Source of the DNA: Paramecium tetraurelia
Lineage: Eukaryota > Ciliophora > Oligohymenophorea > Peniculida > Parameciidae
Reading direction: 5' to 3'
Assembly (NCBI RefSeq): GCF_000165425.1
Contig: NW_001799111.1
Span: 523,887-562,444 of the forward strand
DNA length: 38,558 nucleotides
Under the pieces are notes generated by a model that had not been told where the DNA came from, ran no database searches, and saw only the letters and a program-made list of their open reading frames with translations. Position numbers and translations under genes: made by a program. Position 1 is the stretch's first letter; each line of letters starts with the position of its first letter. This document shows positions 1-13,405 of the stretch, piece after piece.

Positions 1-2563
1 AATGCCTTGATTAGAGATTGCTACTTAATAATCTCATATATGTTATGCTAAATTTTGCAAATTGAGTTCTTGGAACAATAACAATCTCCAGTATTTACCA
101 TAATAATTATTAGGAATATATGCTCTTCTTCATCATAAGATTGTTGGTACTTATAACAGTTTTATAAAGAAGCCCAATTCAAATCAGCATATTTTTTATA
201 GTCTATCTCTACTTATGCATTAGATTAGAATTTTATGCTAACTTATTCCCTTATATTGGTTTGGTATTCGTGCCTTTAATGTTCAAAATTGACAAGCACG
301 AATAATTACTATCTAATTTAATTACTGAATTTTTCAAAGGAACAATAACTAATGCTATAATAATAATCGATGCTTAAACAAAACAGCCTCTATTTCATAC
401 TAATTAAATTGAATCTGAATTTAACTATTCAATTGCGAATCAAAAGCACTTTATTAATACCCTGGAATAATTTTAAGATTCAACCCATAAGACATTAAGT
501 TCTGTTTTTGAGGAATAAAAATTATAAACAACCTCTGGAGAATTGGCTTAATATTGCAAACTTCAAGAAATATCAAATGAAGACTATTCATTTATGGATT
601 CCCCTCAACATAAAAAGGTGTCAACATTTATTCACGATGAAATTAATGAAGATAGATAAGAATTAGTTATTGAAAGTCCTAAACTCTAGGGTAAGATACT
701 ATAAAATTAGCACTCGAATCAATTTAATGATGATACTCCTTAATTAGGAAAGAAGAGTAAATTTGGACAATTCAAAGACAGTCAATATCATTTTGATACA
801 TTCAACGAATTAAAATAAAAAAGATTAAATATATAAGTCTAACATTGCATTTGGGATTATAAGGAAGCATTTATGATATCATTGAAAGATTTGAGAAACT
901 AGTAGATGATAGAAATATTGAATGATGAATTAGAGGAGAGTAGGAGATAGAATGAAAATAAGGATTAGATATTGGCCACAGTGTTTCATGATTTTAAGAC
1001 ACCAATTAATGGCATCTCAACCATAGTGGAGGCAATGGAAGAGAAATTTGATATTAATTCATAATAGAAATACTATTTAAGAATAATAAAGAAAAATGTA
1101 TATTTGATGTTATACATGATTCAAGACATTTTGGATTTTGCTAGAATTCAAAAGAATTAGTTAAGATTAAGCATTAGCGACTTCTATTTAAATGAAGTAA
1201 TAGAGGAGGTAGTTGAATTGGTGGCGATCTAAGCAGAATAAAAAGGAGTTGTCATAACTACTCATTATGATCTGCCTACATATCAAATATATAGTGATCC
1301 AAATAGAATTAAGTAAGTCTTGATGAATTTTATTTCTAATTCATTGAAATTTACAGAATCAGGATCGATAACTATATCAGTATCTTCCCATTAGACAGAC
1401 AAATCTTAACACATTGTTCGAACTGGCTCATCTAAAAATGTGTTGAGTTAATAATAGAATTAATAATAATCTATAGGCTAATTGAGGAAACAACTTTCAG
1501 GTAGATCAGTAAAATCATCAAATGGATCCAATAGGATGATATATACCATCACAATAGCAGACACTGGTTGTGGTATATCTGAACTGATAAAGCCAAAGTT
1601 ATTTAATATGTTTGCAACATTCCCAAGTAAAGAAGTCTAAAACAAATGTGGCACAGGAATTGGGTTGATGGTCTGTAAGAAATTAATCAGACTATTGGGA
1701 CCTTCTGAAAATATTGATCTTTGGAGTGAACAAAATAAAGGAACCAAAATGACATTTCAAATCTATTCTCGATTATCTGATGACCCAAAAAGATCTCCAA
1801 ATTATATTAGTGTTTTCAAATAGGAGAGTAGTTCTAAGAATTTTAACATCGATAGTCAATCCTAATTTGATGATTAACAGTCTATTTAATAAACATTTGT
1901 TCGTTCTTCATTATTGTATGTATATTCAAGACCAGTAGAAAAGCATGATATAGACTAGGATTTAGATATGCTACCTGAATATGAGGATATAGATCAATAG
2001 AAATTTCATAATATCAATTATATGAAGAATTAGAGATCGCCAACAGTAAGTAATATCAAAAATAAGGAACAAGCACTTGATGATTCCCAAGATATTATCG
2101 ACCCAAGAAGTCGTTTATAAAGAATATTATAAAATAAACCAAATTTTTCCATTTTGATTGTTGATGATCAACCCTTTAATGTATTGGCTTTGAAATTGTT
2201 ATTATAAGATATCTCTTAAAACATCACCTTTTTAGAAGCATATAATGGTTAATAAGCTATCAATAAACTAATAAGTTTCTAAAAATAAAAAAATATCAAA
2301 TATATTTTTATGGATTTATTGATGCCAATACTGAATGGTTGGTAAGCCACAGAAATGATTAAAGAAATGGTATATTATACATATATTATTCTTGTTAGAT
2401 ATCCAAAAAGTAAGTAGATGAACTCAAAATTATAGCCATTTCTGGGTATGATGATGAAAATGAATAAGAAAGATGTGGAAATATTGGATTTGATGCCTTT
2501 ATTACCAAACCTGTGAAATTAGAAATGATTGCAGAAGTATTTGTGTAATTAGAGAAAGTTTGA
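1..2563 (+). CDS. hybrid histidine kinase / response regulator, 5' partial
   Basis: Membrane-bound two-component phosphorelay protein, 836 residues visible; the start lies upstream because the frame is open at base 1. Hydrophobic helices fill about residues 30-85. A phospho-acceptor H-box (FHDFKTPINGIS) has its His at visible residue 322. The ATPase domain shows an N-box (NFISNSLKFT), a G1 box (ADTGCGIS) and a G2 box (CGTGIGL). The C-terminal receiver domain has the acidic pair (IVDDQP), phospho-acceptor Asp764 (FMDLLMP), Ser in AISGYD and Lys in ITKPVK, so relay chemistry looks intact. Introns at 91-113 (23 nt) and 2370-2398 (29 nt) restore one frame ending at TGA 2561-2563. TAA and TAG occur throughout as Gln. 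Sensor ligand unknown. Hybrid histidine kinases of this layout are numerous in ciliates. Confidence 0.9.
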
Positions 2564-2700
2564 ATATAAAGTTTTGTATTATTATTACTGATTATATATA
2601 TAAAAATAAATATTCAAAATTTATATATTTAATTTGTTTTATTGCTGAGAAATTAAGTTTTATATTTGAAATACTCCTCTAAAGATATTTATTAATTAGG

Positions 2701-3864
2701 ATGTCTTATGAAAAGAAAGACGTAAGATTGTATTTTGATGAAAAAGGCAATGTTGGTTATGCTAAATTCCAAGCAAGATGGGATGGATTGAAAAAGCTCA
2801 AAGTCAACTTAGGCAATAAGCATTTCACTTAACAAGTAGTCGAAAAGGCTAAAATACTTTCTCGAGAAGATTAATAAAGACCCTTAGACATCATGATTGC
2901 AGGATTGACCAACGATGATAGCTCTGGTGGTATAGCTGCCACAAGACCTGAGGATTATGATTTCTTCCTCTTTTACTTAGAAACTCACATTAGAGAATAT
3001 CAAAAAATCGAAGGCTAAACTAAATAAGGCATGACTGGATTATCCCTGTTGGTGAATATGTTCTTACAAAGATAGATCCAAAACTTGAAAAAGTTTCAAT
3101 GAGAGCTAGACTAGAAATGTAGCTGGATACAACTTGCCTTCATCTATGGACAAAGATGAGAGAATCAAATTTGAAAACCAAATGGTTGAACTCTTTGAGA
3201 AATTTTGCTTCCCTGAAAAATATCATAGTTTAACATCAGGGCATAAAACTTTATTTCAGATTAAGAAGCTCATGTTCATAGAAACAAGCACTTCCTTTTC
3301 ATTAGTATGACACATGATAATTATTTAATGTCTAATGGTGTTGCTTCTGATTGGCCATGTGGAAGAGGAATTTGGATCAGTGAAGATGAAACTAAAATGG
3401 TTTGGGTTGGAGAAGAAGATCAATTGAGAATCATTTCCATTTTCTAAGGAAATGATCTTAGTAATGTAGACTAATCATTACATGAATTATTAACATGAAT
3501 ACAAAAGAGTGGATTGAAGTTTGCAGAACATCCACCTTATGGTATCATTACCACATGTCCAACAAACATGGGAACAGGAAAAGATAATCTATTTTAGGAA
3601 ATTCCAAAATATTACTAAAGGTGGAAAGGATGAAGCTAAATTGAAAGATTTTGCTAAGTCATTAGGATTATAAGCTAGAGGTGTTGGCGGAGAACATTCA
3701 ATATGGATAGCGAAGGAACTGCTGATATTTCACCATCTGCTGGATTTGGTGTTACAGAGGCCACAGTTACCAAAAGATTGTATAAAGGATTGATCAAATT
3801 TTAAGAGATTTAAAAGAATGCCGTCAATGAAAAAGAAAGATAAAATTGTTGCAATAAATTTTGA
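2701..3864 (+). pseudogene. arginine kinase (phosphagen kinase) pseudogene
   Basis: Remnant of an ATP:guanidino phosphotransferase, which buffers ATP by phosphorylating arginine or a related guanidine. Family landmarks occur in order but in different frames: the N-terminal domain (RPEDYDFFLFYLETHIREY), an HDWIIPVGEYV stretch, RNVAGYNLP, SLTSGHK, a DWPCGRGIW stretch, EEDQLRIIS, the catalytic-Cys segment TTCPTN, GGKDEAKLKDFAKSLGL, GVGGEHS and SAGFGVTEA. Frame changes fall near 3029, 3112, 3255, 3490-3525 and 3600, and an in-frame TGA sits near 3498. No 20-33 nt GT...AG intron explains them. Several breaks are not in homopolymers, and both flanking genes are intact, so true decay is more likely than read error. 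Most motifs persist, so decay looks recent; a full copy probably exists elsewhere. Confidence 0.85.
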
Positions 3865-3954
3865 ATTATAATAATAGAACATTTAGATTATTTATATTAT
3901 TTCTCCATTTCTCTTTCTTTTTGATATAAATATATATAACTATATATATGATCA

Positions 3955-4896
3955 TCATTATTATAATTATTATTTTTGTTTTTTTTATTGAATTTTTGTA
4001 TTTACAATTTCTTGTAATCTTTTGAGTTCTTTTTCTATTTAATCTATTTTTGCTTTTTGTTATTTAGTATTTTATTATTTACATTTACTCTTTTTTTTTT
4101 TAACTTAATCATCCTTTGCTTTCTATTACATTATTTGATTAAATAAATTATCGCATTCTATTTATTCTTAACTTTAAGATTGTATTTTTTGCATTAGAAC
4201 ATCATTTTCCTGTTTTTATTTTTATAATTCTATTTTCAATGTATCCAATTCTCCCCCCATTTATTTTTATATTTTTTCATTCGCTAATTTTAGTTATTCT
4301 AATTCTTATTTATAATTGTTTAATAATCCTAATACATTAGTTCTACTTTAAGATAATTCGTTCTAAGACATATCAATTTACAATAATTAATTATGCATTG
4401 ATAGTAAATTTTGATAAGAAGCTTCTAATTCAATCTTCTCTTATTGAATTTACTCATTTTATTATTATTTGTTTTCTAATTGTTGTTACAACTATGCCTT
4501 CTCATTTACTAGATTATTAAACTATTATAAACATTAATCTTCCTATTGAATAGTGTTCATCAATTTTATTCTTGCTTTCTCTCCAAAAGATTGTACCTTC
4601 TACTCAAATTAGGATGACAATTCAATTTGTTATAATTATAATTTTTGATTTAATCTTTCCTAAAAATCAAGCTTGATATTTTGCATCTATAATTGAACCT
4701 ATTAAATTTGTTTCTTTATTTAATTATTAGATTCTTATAGAGATTAATTTCTTTATTGAGTCTATTAAATTAATTTATCATAATTTGTTTATCGATCTGA
4801 GTTATTGTTATTTACGATTCCCCTTGATTGTAAATAATCATTCAATTATTGATCAATCTATTACATAACCTCATGTGTTTATTCAAAATTAGACAT
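3955..4896 (-). CDS. coiled-coil protein, 313 aa
   Basis: Uninterrupted 314-codon frame from ATG at 4896 to TGA at 3957-3955, with dozens of TAA/TAG codons read as Gln and no TGA inside. The protein is very rich in Gln, Lys, Glu, Asn and Leu with heptad-like spacing over almost its whole length, including runs such as LQQQLENKQQQNEQIQQEK, so a long parallel coiled coil is expected. No catalytic motif or membrane segment was seen. The start lies 62 nt downstream of the stop of the PH-domain kinase on the same strand. The 3' end converges on the arginine-kinase pseudogene with a 90-nt spacer. A cytoskeletal or scaffold role is possible but unproven. Confidence 0.8.
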
Positions 4897-4958
4897 GTTC
4901 TATGAAAACATTAGATGGATTCAAAATTTATTATAATTAAAAATAATAAGGAAAATAA

Positions 4959-6397
4959 TCATTCAAAATTAGGCTTATTGTTAGTTGATTTGATCTTGAG
5001 TAATTGTGATTTTCTGATACAGAATTCTTTTCTTTTTTTCAAATTTTCTTCCTTTTCTTTCTTGGCCTCTTGATTGAGGTCAGATTTAAGAGTTTAAAAT
5101 GTATTCATGTATTATTAAATTTTACCTCTAAAGGTTTTCGGAATAGACCCATTTTCAGAAGAAGCATCCGTACTGCATCTTAATGAGGTCATACTCATTC
5201 TTTACGTTGTGGCTCCCTTATTAGTTTAAAATATGTGATTTCCTTTTCCAAACGTAATAAAAGGATGCTCCAATGCCTCAGCAGACGATAATCTTAACTT
5301 ATTATCCTTACACAGGGTCCTTTTCAAAAAATCGATGCAATTTTCAGAAACATTCAAATTGATTAAGCTAATTCTGCCATCATAATTTTTTTAGACTAAT
5401 TCTTCATAATTATTTGATGCAAATGGCTCTTTACCTGTTAATGCAAGGTATGTAATAATTCCAATACTATAAACATCTACCTTCAGATCATATTTTTTAT
5501 CTTGCAATACTTCAGGTGCAACATAACCAGGGGTTCCACATCTGTTATATAAGTACTTTCCTTCTTTAGTGAATTTATCTGCCAATCCTAAATCAATTAA
5601 AGAAATAGTCTCAAATGCATCTATTTCTTTTAGCATTATGTTTTATGGTTTTAAATCCCTATGAAAAATACCTTTAGAATGCATAAAACTAATTGCTGTG
5701 ATGATTGGTTTTATTACTTCAGCAACTTGATTTTCTTCTAAACCATATCTACTCAAAGAATGATGAAGTTCTCCTCCTTAATATAAATCTGTAATAAAAA
5801 TGATATGTTGTTTGTTTTCAAATACTTCATAGAGTCTAATAATATTTTGATGTTATAATAATCTTAGATAATGCAATTCTTTATTAATAGCTATAATTTC
5901 TGTTTCCTCTAACAAAATTCTCTTTTTTTCAAAAATCTTGGCAGCATAATTTAGTTTATTTGTTTTATTAGTAGCTTAATATACTTATGCTGCTATTCCT
6001 TATCCAATTTTCTTTACAATTTTATAAGTGGATGTAAAATCTAATTATATAGTTAAGTTTTTAAATGAGTCTATCCATTCTTAAGTATCTCCATAGATTT
6101 CAATTGAGTGATCATTCTTTTCCAAAACAAATCCAACTACTTCATTATGTTTAAACAATATTTTCAGAAAGGAATTGACTAGGCTGATGTATTTCTAATA
6201 TTTCATAGAATTATTACATGCTTAGAATACTAAATATGAGAATCCCCTAATGATAGGTTTTTTGTTTTTGATTTGTTTAATGTTTTAACAAAAAAGGTTC
6301 TTTAGTTTTTTTACTTAAAAAGATTCTACAAATTATAACACCAAAGACTTTGACCATCATTAAATACCGAATCTCTATGGCGAATTGTCTCAGCCAT
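4959..6397 (-). CDS. PH-domain Ser/Thr protein kinase (CAMK-like), 471 aa
   Basis: ATG at 6397, one 23-nt intron at 6217-6195, TGA at 4961-4959. The first 120 residues look like a pleckstrin-homology fold, ending in the usual Trp helix (DTQEWIDSFKNL), which suggests membrane or phosphoinositide recruitment. The kinase domain follows: Gly-rich loop IGQGIAAQVYQA, ATP-anchoring Lys146 (NYAAKIF), HRD motif with Asp240 (IFHRDLKPQNIM), DLG in place of DFG (LIDLGLADKF), and activation-loop end GTPGYVAPE. The fold resembles CaM-kinase/CDPK catalytic domains, but no EF hands follow. The last 90 residues are Lys/Glu-rich and end at NKPNFE. DLG is seen in some active kinases, so activity is plausible. 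The substrate is unknown. Confidence 0.88.
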
Positions 6398-6544
6398 GCT
6401 GTATTATTAGTATTGCATCAAAGAATTTGCTAATTTATTTTTAAAGAAATTAATAATCCATCATATCTTGTATCTCTAAATATACATATTTCAGAATTAG
6501 TTCAAATAATCATATTTAGCTATTCTAATATAGATATATATAAT

Positions 6545-9500
6545 TCATTTTAAAATTTGACTGATTCTTTATTATAATAATTCATATGATTCTTGTTCCT
6601 CTTCCTTTTACTTCTAAAATGAATATTCCATAATAGTCAGGTTCAAATTCAAATCTTGGTTCAATAATTTCCATTTCTCTATTTGTTCTTATATTTACCC
6701 TAATTCTTTCAATAATTGTGAAGGCTCAATTATTTTCTTATTTGATTATCGTTCATTCTTTGAAATAAAATAATCAACTTCCTACTCCAAATTACTCAAC
6801 AATCGTAATTCATCAGTTATTGCTATGAAATGGGCACCATTGTCAATTAGTTTTGAATATAAAGTTTCAAGTAACATCCTAAAAACTATTCCAATATATA
6901 ATTATACTTTCGTATCAAATCTATTTTTTCATATAATTACCCAACAACTTTTTACTCTATTTACTTTTCTACAATCTAACCATTTTTAAAACTCAAAGGT
7001 CTAAAAAGTATCAATCTTAATCCAATATAGATATTTTAGAATTTATTTTTAAAATGTTCTTAATATTAAAAATTCATTTTATCTAAGAAGCTTGATTCTA
7101 AGAATCTCTTTTTGTATTTTGTTTCTAAATAATCTTCAATTTCCTTCCCAGTAATAATAGCATATTCAAAATTAATGTAACAAAGTTTTTTAAATGGTGA
7201 TAAGTAATTTCTTCTTTCATCTAATGGTTTTAAAACTAATTCAGCCAAGATCTAAAAATCTTAATCCTAACTTTCATATTCTAATTCTTCTGCCATTTCA
7301 AATAGTCTTTCACTTAAACCATCCCATAGTAATCCAGCATTTAAAATTATAGATGATAAAAGTCTTAAGTATATAGAATAAGTTCTTTAATCTAACTAAT
7401 TTTTAATTTATTCGAATATCTTTTCAACTAATTCCTTTTAGATTTTAATATTTAAATCCTTCGAAGAATTTTACTCTTAGACTTTAATTTGATAATAATT
7501 CTCAGGAGTAAGGTTATGCTATAAAAATTTTAATGATGATTCAGTTACTAAAATAGTATTTACATTATTATACATGGCATTATAGAATATTAAAATCAAA
7601 GTTATTAATGATAAGTCTTTTAAAATTTACTATGGCTATAAGTATTCCTTTTATAAATCATGAAATTTAAAGTAATCCTTACAAGCATCTAAAGATAAGC
7701 AATGGTTTGTAATTTATAAATAATTGATATAATGAATATAATTATCGAGGTAGGTTTGTTTTTGAACTGATTTTAAATGTTCAATGAACCTTAATGATAA
7801 GTGTTACTCATGAGAGATATTTTGGATGCATACCCCAATCATTATATAATTATGCATTTATTACATTTCAGTTTCTTATAACCCTTTAAAAAAATAATAG
7901 GTTGATAATTCAGCTAGCATTTTTTTGGTTAGTATTAATCTTGGTTCAGCACATTGAGAGATTATTGTAAATAATGAATCAATTATTTAGAATTTTACAC
8001 ACTTTTCTAAAAAAAAGTCATAATAGACTTCCTAAAATAATGAAAACTTTTTAATTCCTTCAGGAACCTCGATATTCCCTTTAAATTTTACTCTTAAATA
8101 TGTGAAATGTTAAATTATGAAGGGGGCCTTTGAAATGTTTTGTTATTCTCGGTAAAAGTATTTTCTACTGTAATTCAATAGAAACTCTTTTAGATAATGG
8201 GAAATAATATTTAATACTTCCTTTGAATTAAATTGGTAAACTAATTTTTGATTATCTATTAATTTGCAAGCATTTTAATTTATTAAATTAAACTTAAATA
8301 ATATTGAATTCTTATGTATAAAAACAATAGATTAGGATAATTAATTTAATGTTAATTTCGAAGCAATTCTCAACGAAAATACACATTAGATAGAATACAA
8401 ACAAATAATTTAAGAATGTAAGTCTTAATTGTATTTACAGAGTTCAATACAAACTTAAATAAATCGAATGAAATGTTGATATTCTACATGACCCAATTAA
8501 TTTAATTGTTAATAAATAACATGATTTTGAATCCTGTCTATTTCTACTATTATTTTTAAGAGAATTATGCCAACTAATAATTGTTTATTTTAAATAACAG
8601 GATTAACTTATTGTTAAAATTGTAAAGGGTTAATATTTTAAAATAGGAATTGGATTTCGTCTTATGTCAACGCTTGATTAGTCTCAATTTTACTTTTCAT
8701 TGATTCAATCAAAGCAAATCCATCAATATACTTTATCTAATCTTCTAAACACTTTCCTTATTAAAAATAGAGATCCAATTAAGATATTATATTATCAAAG
8801 CCTATTTATGAATTTGTTTGGAAAAAAACAAAATTTACTTCAGCTTCATCTTCCTTACAATATTTGAATTATTATTAAGATAAATTATTTTGCGATAATA
8901 TTTTTTATACTAACTAAATTCCTGATTCATAAAATCCTAATTAGCATAACTAAAAAGTTGGTTAGAGATAATTTTTTGTTGTCCAATTGCAAGGAACGAT
9001 TTTTAAAATATCTCTTTTTATGGTTTGATCTCTAGATATTTAGAGTTTATTTTCATTATTAAATAGAAGTGATTCTTGATAAAACATTCCAATTATTCTT
9101 TTTGTCTAATCTTTTATATTCAAGCATTCATACAATAATGCTAAAAATGAATCCAATTTATAATAAGTGAATATGTCCTATAATAGTTATATTTTTAGTT
9201 TAATCATAAACTAGGATGTTGAATTTTCATGTTTGAGTATTTGTTTCGATACTTCTATATTATAATTTATGTGTATTTTAGTCATTAACAAAAGAATATC
9301 ATCTTAAAAAAGATGGACAAAATTAAATATCTAATCCAATAGTTATTCTTACTAACAGATTTCTAATTTTACAGAAGTAAATAAAATATGAAGAATACCC
9401 TTAAATTATTGAATGTAATCTGGTACATTTTCTGTTAAAAGTGATAAATCAAATGTTAAATCAGAAGGTTTCAGTAATGAGAGTTTTTAGATTAATAAAG

Positions 9501-12500
9501 GAAACCAGATATGAAATTTAGCTTAAAATAATCGTTGATTAAGTTATGATTTTAGAAAGGCTAGAATAGAAACGAATAAAATTGGATTACCAAAAGATTC
9601 AAAAGAATTTAAACAACGTTCATAATTTTAGCATCTCCAATGGAGAATTCCTGCTAGAACTTACTAATTATTTACATATTCCATTGTTGTTAATGCTGAT
9701 TTCCAAGATTAAGCTTGCAAATAGTATTTTAAGGAAAGTTAGTATCTTCTTCCTGAAAAATAGCAAGCAGCTCCTTATTCTAATTAAAATGCTTAGATGA
9801 ATTTTTCGCCTGCTTGTTAAAATAAATCAAAATAGTGTTATTTTTAATGAAAAGTGTTATTTTTTTTAATTTAAGCATTAGAGCTTATTTGTGACTCTAA
9901 TTTAAATAACCCTTATTAAGCTTAAGTTGCTAATAAAAAAGCTACTGCTTAATACTCCATAGATTAATTCTTCGAATATTTAAAACATTTTGCAGCTTAC
10001 TCATAAAATTTTAACTAGAACATTTTGATACCTTAATCATCCCATTCTTTTTCAGTATTTTTAATAATAATGGCCTGTTCAATTTTAATAGATTTATCGC
10101 TATTATCCTCAAATATAAGAATATTAACTAATTTTAATTCTGTCCAGATTTTTTCTATGTATTTTCTGGAATTAGGATTCTAATCATAAATAAATATCCG
10201 TTTTCTGGCACGAGTAATAGCAACATATAAATATTTCAACTCAATGCATAATATTTAATAGGTCTTAATATCAACTGCATATAAATTAGGTTTTGGTCTA
10301 AGTTTATTCTCTCCATCAATTTATTCAATTGTTAAAGATTTTAATAATTCCCATTGATTTTAAGGTATAGAATCGTCATCGAAGAAATTATAAATAATAA
10401 CATCATCAAATTCTAATCCTTTACATTCCTAGATATTTAATACTATTAGATGTTTCAAGATATCAGGAATATCCTTATGGTTTTTTGCTAAAACTGCTTG
10501 ATAACATCCAAATTCAATTCTACCATCATCTTGACCTTGCATTAAATAGAGGATTGAATTGATATCTTTTGATGAAATAATGGTTGGTTTTGGTCCTGAA
10601 TCTGCAGATTATTCTTTTTTTAGACAATCTATTGTTTTTGGATATAAAATCTCAATGATTGATATAACATTGTTGGCCAACTATAAAATATCATTGTGAG
10701 ATCTAAAATTAATTGTCAATGAATATGTTTGAAAATCTTTCATTCCAAAAATTTGCTATTTTAAATCCTAAAATCTAAATCCTACACCTTTTACAATATT
10801 TTATGCTGTATCCCCTGATAGCATTATTCGTTACTCAGCCAATAAGTTGAATAAATATAAAGTAGCTTAAGTGAAATCCTAAACTTCATCAACAAATAAG
10901 AAATGCATATTAACACCCTAATATTCATATATTTTTATCTTTTAAATTATGTAATTAACCAGATCCATCTAATCAAAATAACCTTGTTAACTTTTCCATT
11001 TTTCATATAACATAAAGTAGGAATAAACCTTTAATAATGTTAACTAATCTATTTCTTATTATTATTGATAATTTAAGTAAATTTATTCCGGTAGATAACG
11101 ATTAGGATATGTATGACTAAATTACGATCCTTTGATTATTGAATATATTTAACACCATACAAAATTACAAAAGGATATTTCCTCTTCTAAATTAAAATTA
11201 TTTTTTCTTACTGTAATCCAGAAGGAATGGCAAAAGTATTCATGATCAACTTCATATAGTTAAAATTACTATTAACTATTTAAGTCTGTTTTAAATTAAT
11301 TTAATTTGTATTTTTCATTTTGATTAATAATATTTTAATTAAAAACACTTTCATTGTCTTGCCATCCTGCATTATCGATTTTTCTTTTATTAAATTTTAT
11401 TTATTAAAAAAAGGGACTTTTTAAAGAATTATCAATTAATATTAAAAACTAATTTATTGGCAAGAAAGCAGGAAAATCAGTCTCTTTTGTATTTAAAAAG
11501 CTTTATTTATCATCAATTTGCCAACTGTTAAATTGTTTATTCAATTTTTATAACAAAATCCTTACTTAATTTATTTCAATGCTCTTTAAGTTATTATAAT
11601 TATTTGATTTATAATTTTCACATATCCTTGAATTCCCAAAAGAAAGTAATTTCTTAAAATACTTTCTCATTTCATTAACTAATAAGGAATTTGAGGTAGT
11701 AAACACAATATTAAATTTGGTCTCTTATTATATATTCTATTGGTATGAAATCTCAAATAATAATTATTGAGATAAAATTTTAAGTATTGTGCAAGTGGTT
11801 TTACCTGTTCCACTTCTTCCAATAACCAAAGCATTTGAATTAGTGTCAATCACTTATTACTCTTAATCAGTTGTTGTTATTAACTGCTGTTATTCAGACA
11901 TCTAATAAACAATTTCCAATATCTCAGATAGCGATGATATGTTTTACATTGACTCCAAAATCGAAACATCTCTTTCGATCCTCTATTACCCTATTTCTCT
12001 TTACTTAATAAATTATTGTTCACTCGAATAAAGATAGAGGTCATCAATTTAAATTAAATTATTTATGTCATTTATTTTTTGATCATCAAATATGTTAGGA
12101 TAAAAATAACACTACTTTTAATAATGATTTTAAAATTGGAACACGCTCCAATTTTAATCTAAATTTCTTAAAAATAATTGGTATATATTTAGAGATTTTC
12201 CACTCTTATCAAATTATCCATTAACTTAACTTTCTTTCAAATTAACTGGAAATTATTTCCTTGGATCCTATGCATTTTTTATTTAAAATTCCGAAAATAT
12301 ACTATTAATTATTGAATCCTTAATTTAGTCTTTGATCAGCAAATCTATAAATGTAATTGTGTGGATAAATTGAAAATGTTCAAACTAGAATAAACTTTAA
12401 TTGTACTTAATAACTATCAAACTTTGGTTTTCTTATCACTGCACATTCAAATAAAAGTATTAATTATTTATCTTTATTCGAACTAGTAAAAAATACTTAA

Positions 12501-12884
12501 TACATTTGCATTTAAGACAAAAAATACGATTTCGTTTATATGCTATCCTATTTATAAAATACACCATTTGACAATTAGCAAACTTAAAAGAAAATTTCAT
12601 TATAATATTTCTTGAAGTCTCTTATTTTTGTTTTGAATTATTCTTTGAAAATAGATTTAGAATTTACATAAAAAAATCACATTCCAAATGCAACCATCAA
12701 AAATATCATCAAAGCTTAAACCTTATGATTCTAAATCATTGCCCAGAATTAAATTCTCAATAAATACTTAGTCTTCTATTTAAAATTAGGTTTATTTCAA
12801 GATTTTGTCCCTTAAATCAAGAATTTTAGGATTTATAACCTTTGATTTCAAAGCTTTAGATCGTGTTTTATTTTTTTTATTCAT
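6545..12884 (-). CDS. TRANK1-like UvrD/Rep superfamily-1 helicase, ~2,095 aa, one frame break
   Basis: Giant ATP-dependent nucleic-acid helicase-like protein of the TPR-and-ankyrin-repeat protein 1 (TRANK1) type. ATG at 12884, TGA at 6547-6545. Introns at 12406-12385 (22 nt) and 6907-6879 (29 nt). Walker A (GRSGTGKTT, Lys near residue 354), Walker B (FVDEVQDFT), GDTAQNIVKGVGF, the INFRSHNDIL motif and the C-terminal YVAITRARKRIF motif appear in order between 11.8 and 10.2 kb. From about 10.0 kb down to the stop the chain is a long Gln/Leu-rich helical region of some 1,150 residues. One extra base in the coding T7 run (A7 at 12670-12676) breaks an otherwise perfect frame: spliced length minus one is divisible by three. 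Sequence error or a young lesion are both possible. Function in ciliates is not established. Confidence 0.85.
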
Positions 12885-13405
12885 AATTAATTTATTATAT
12901 GGAAATAGAAGTGCAAATTCATTCCAATAATTTGAAATATCAAATGCTATATTATAAATGTTAAGTAATCAATTGGATTTTTGTATTTATACAACATTAT
13001 GCCCATTTAATGTTACTTAACAATCTCAATTTTTAGTTAAATTATTTGATTTACTACTAGTTTTAACTTAAGACTATATGAATTTATAATACCTCTGAAT
13101 ATAATGATTTTTATTAATAATGTTGAATTTTATATTAATTTTACAATTTAGTCACAACTTTCATCTTGAGAATTATCTATTATGTCAGCTCATAATAATT
13201 AAATTTTATGTTAATAAATGGTATTGAAAGTTAAATAATTAATAAATTGATCTAAAATAGACAGAAGGGAAAGGGGAAGGTGTTTGAAAATACATTAATT
13301 TAATGTTTATCGATTTGAATTTTTCATTATAATAATAAAGATTTATATAACAAATTATAGAACACATAATCCATATGAGATTATACATTTTATTTCGCTT
13401 TCATT
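12885..13405. other. spacer without recognisable gene
   Basis: 521 nt, strongly AT-rich, between the start of the TRANK1-like gene and the stop of the alpha-kinase gene, both on the minus strand. It should hold the promoter of the former and the 3' end of the latter. No TGA-free frame of convincing length and no repeat was seen. Confidence 0.5.

Noticed and set aside
2701..3864. Retained internal eliminated sequences (IES) as cause of the arginine-kinase breaks
   Set aside because: IESs are TA-flanked segments of about 26 bp or more. These breaks are one or a few bases.
4959..4961. Fusion of the PH-kinase with the downstream coiled-coil protein through an intron
   Set aside because: No GT donor lies between the kinase stop and the next ATG with a suitable AG, and both frames are complete alone.
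9582..9800. Plus-strand open frame of 72 codons
   Set aside because: Lies antisense within the continuous helicase frame; a shadow ORF.
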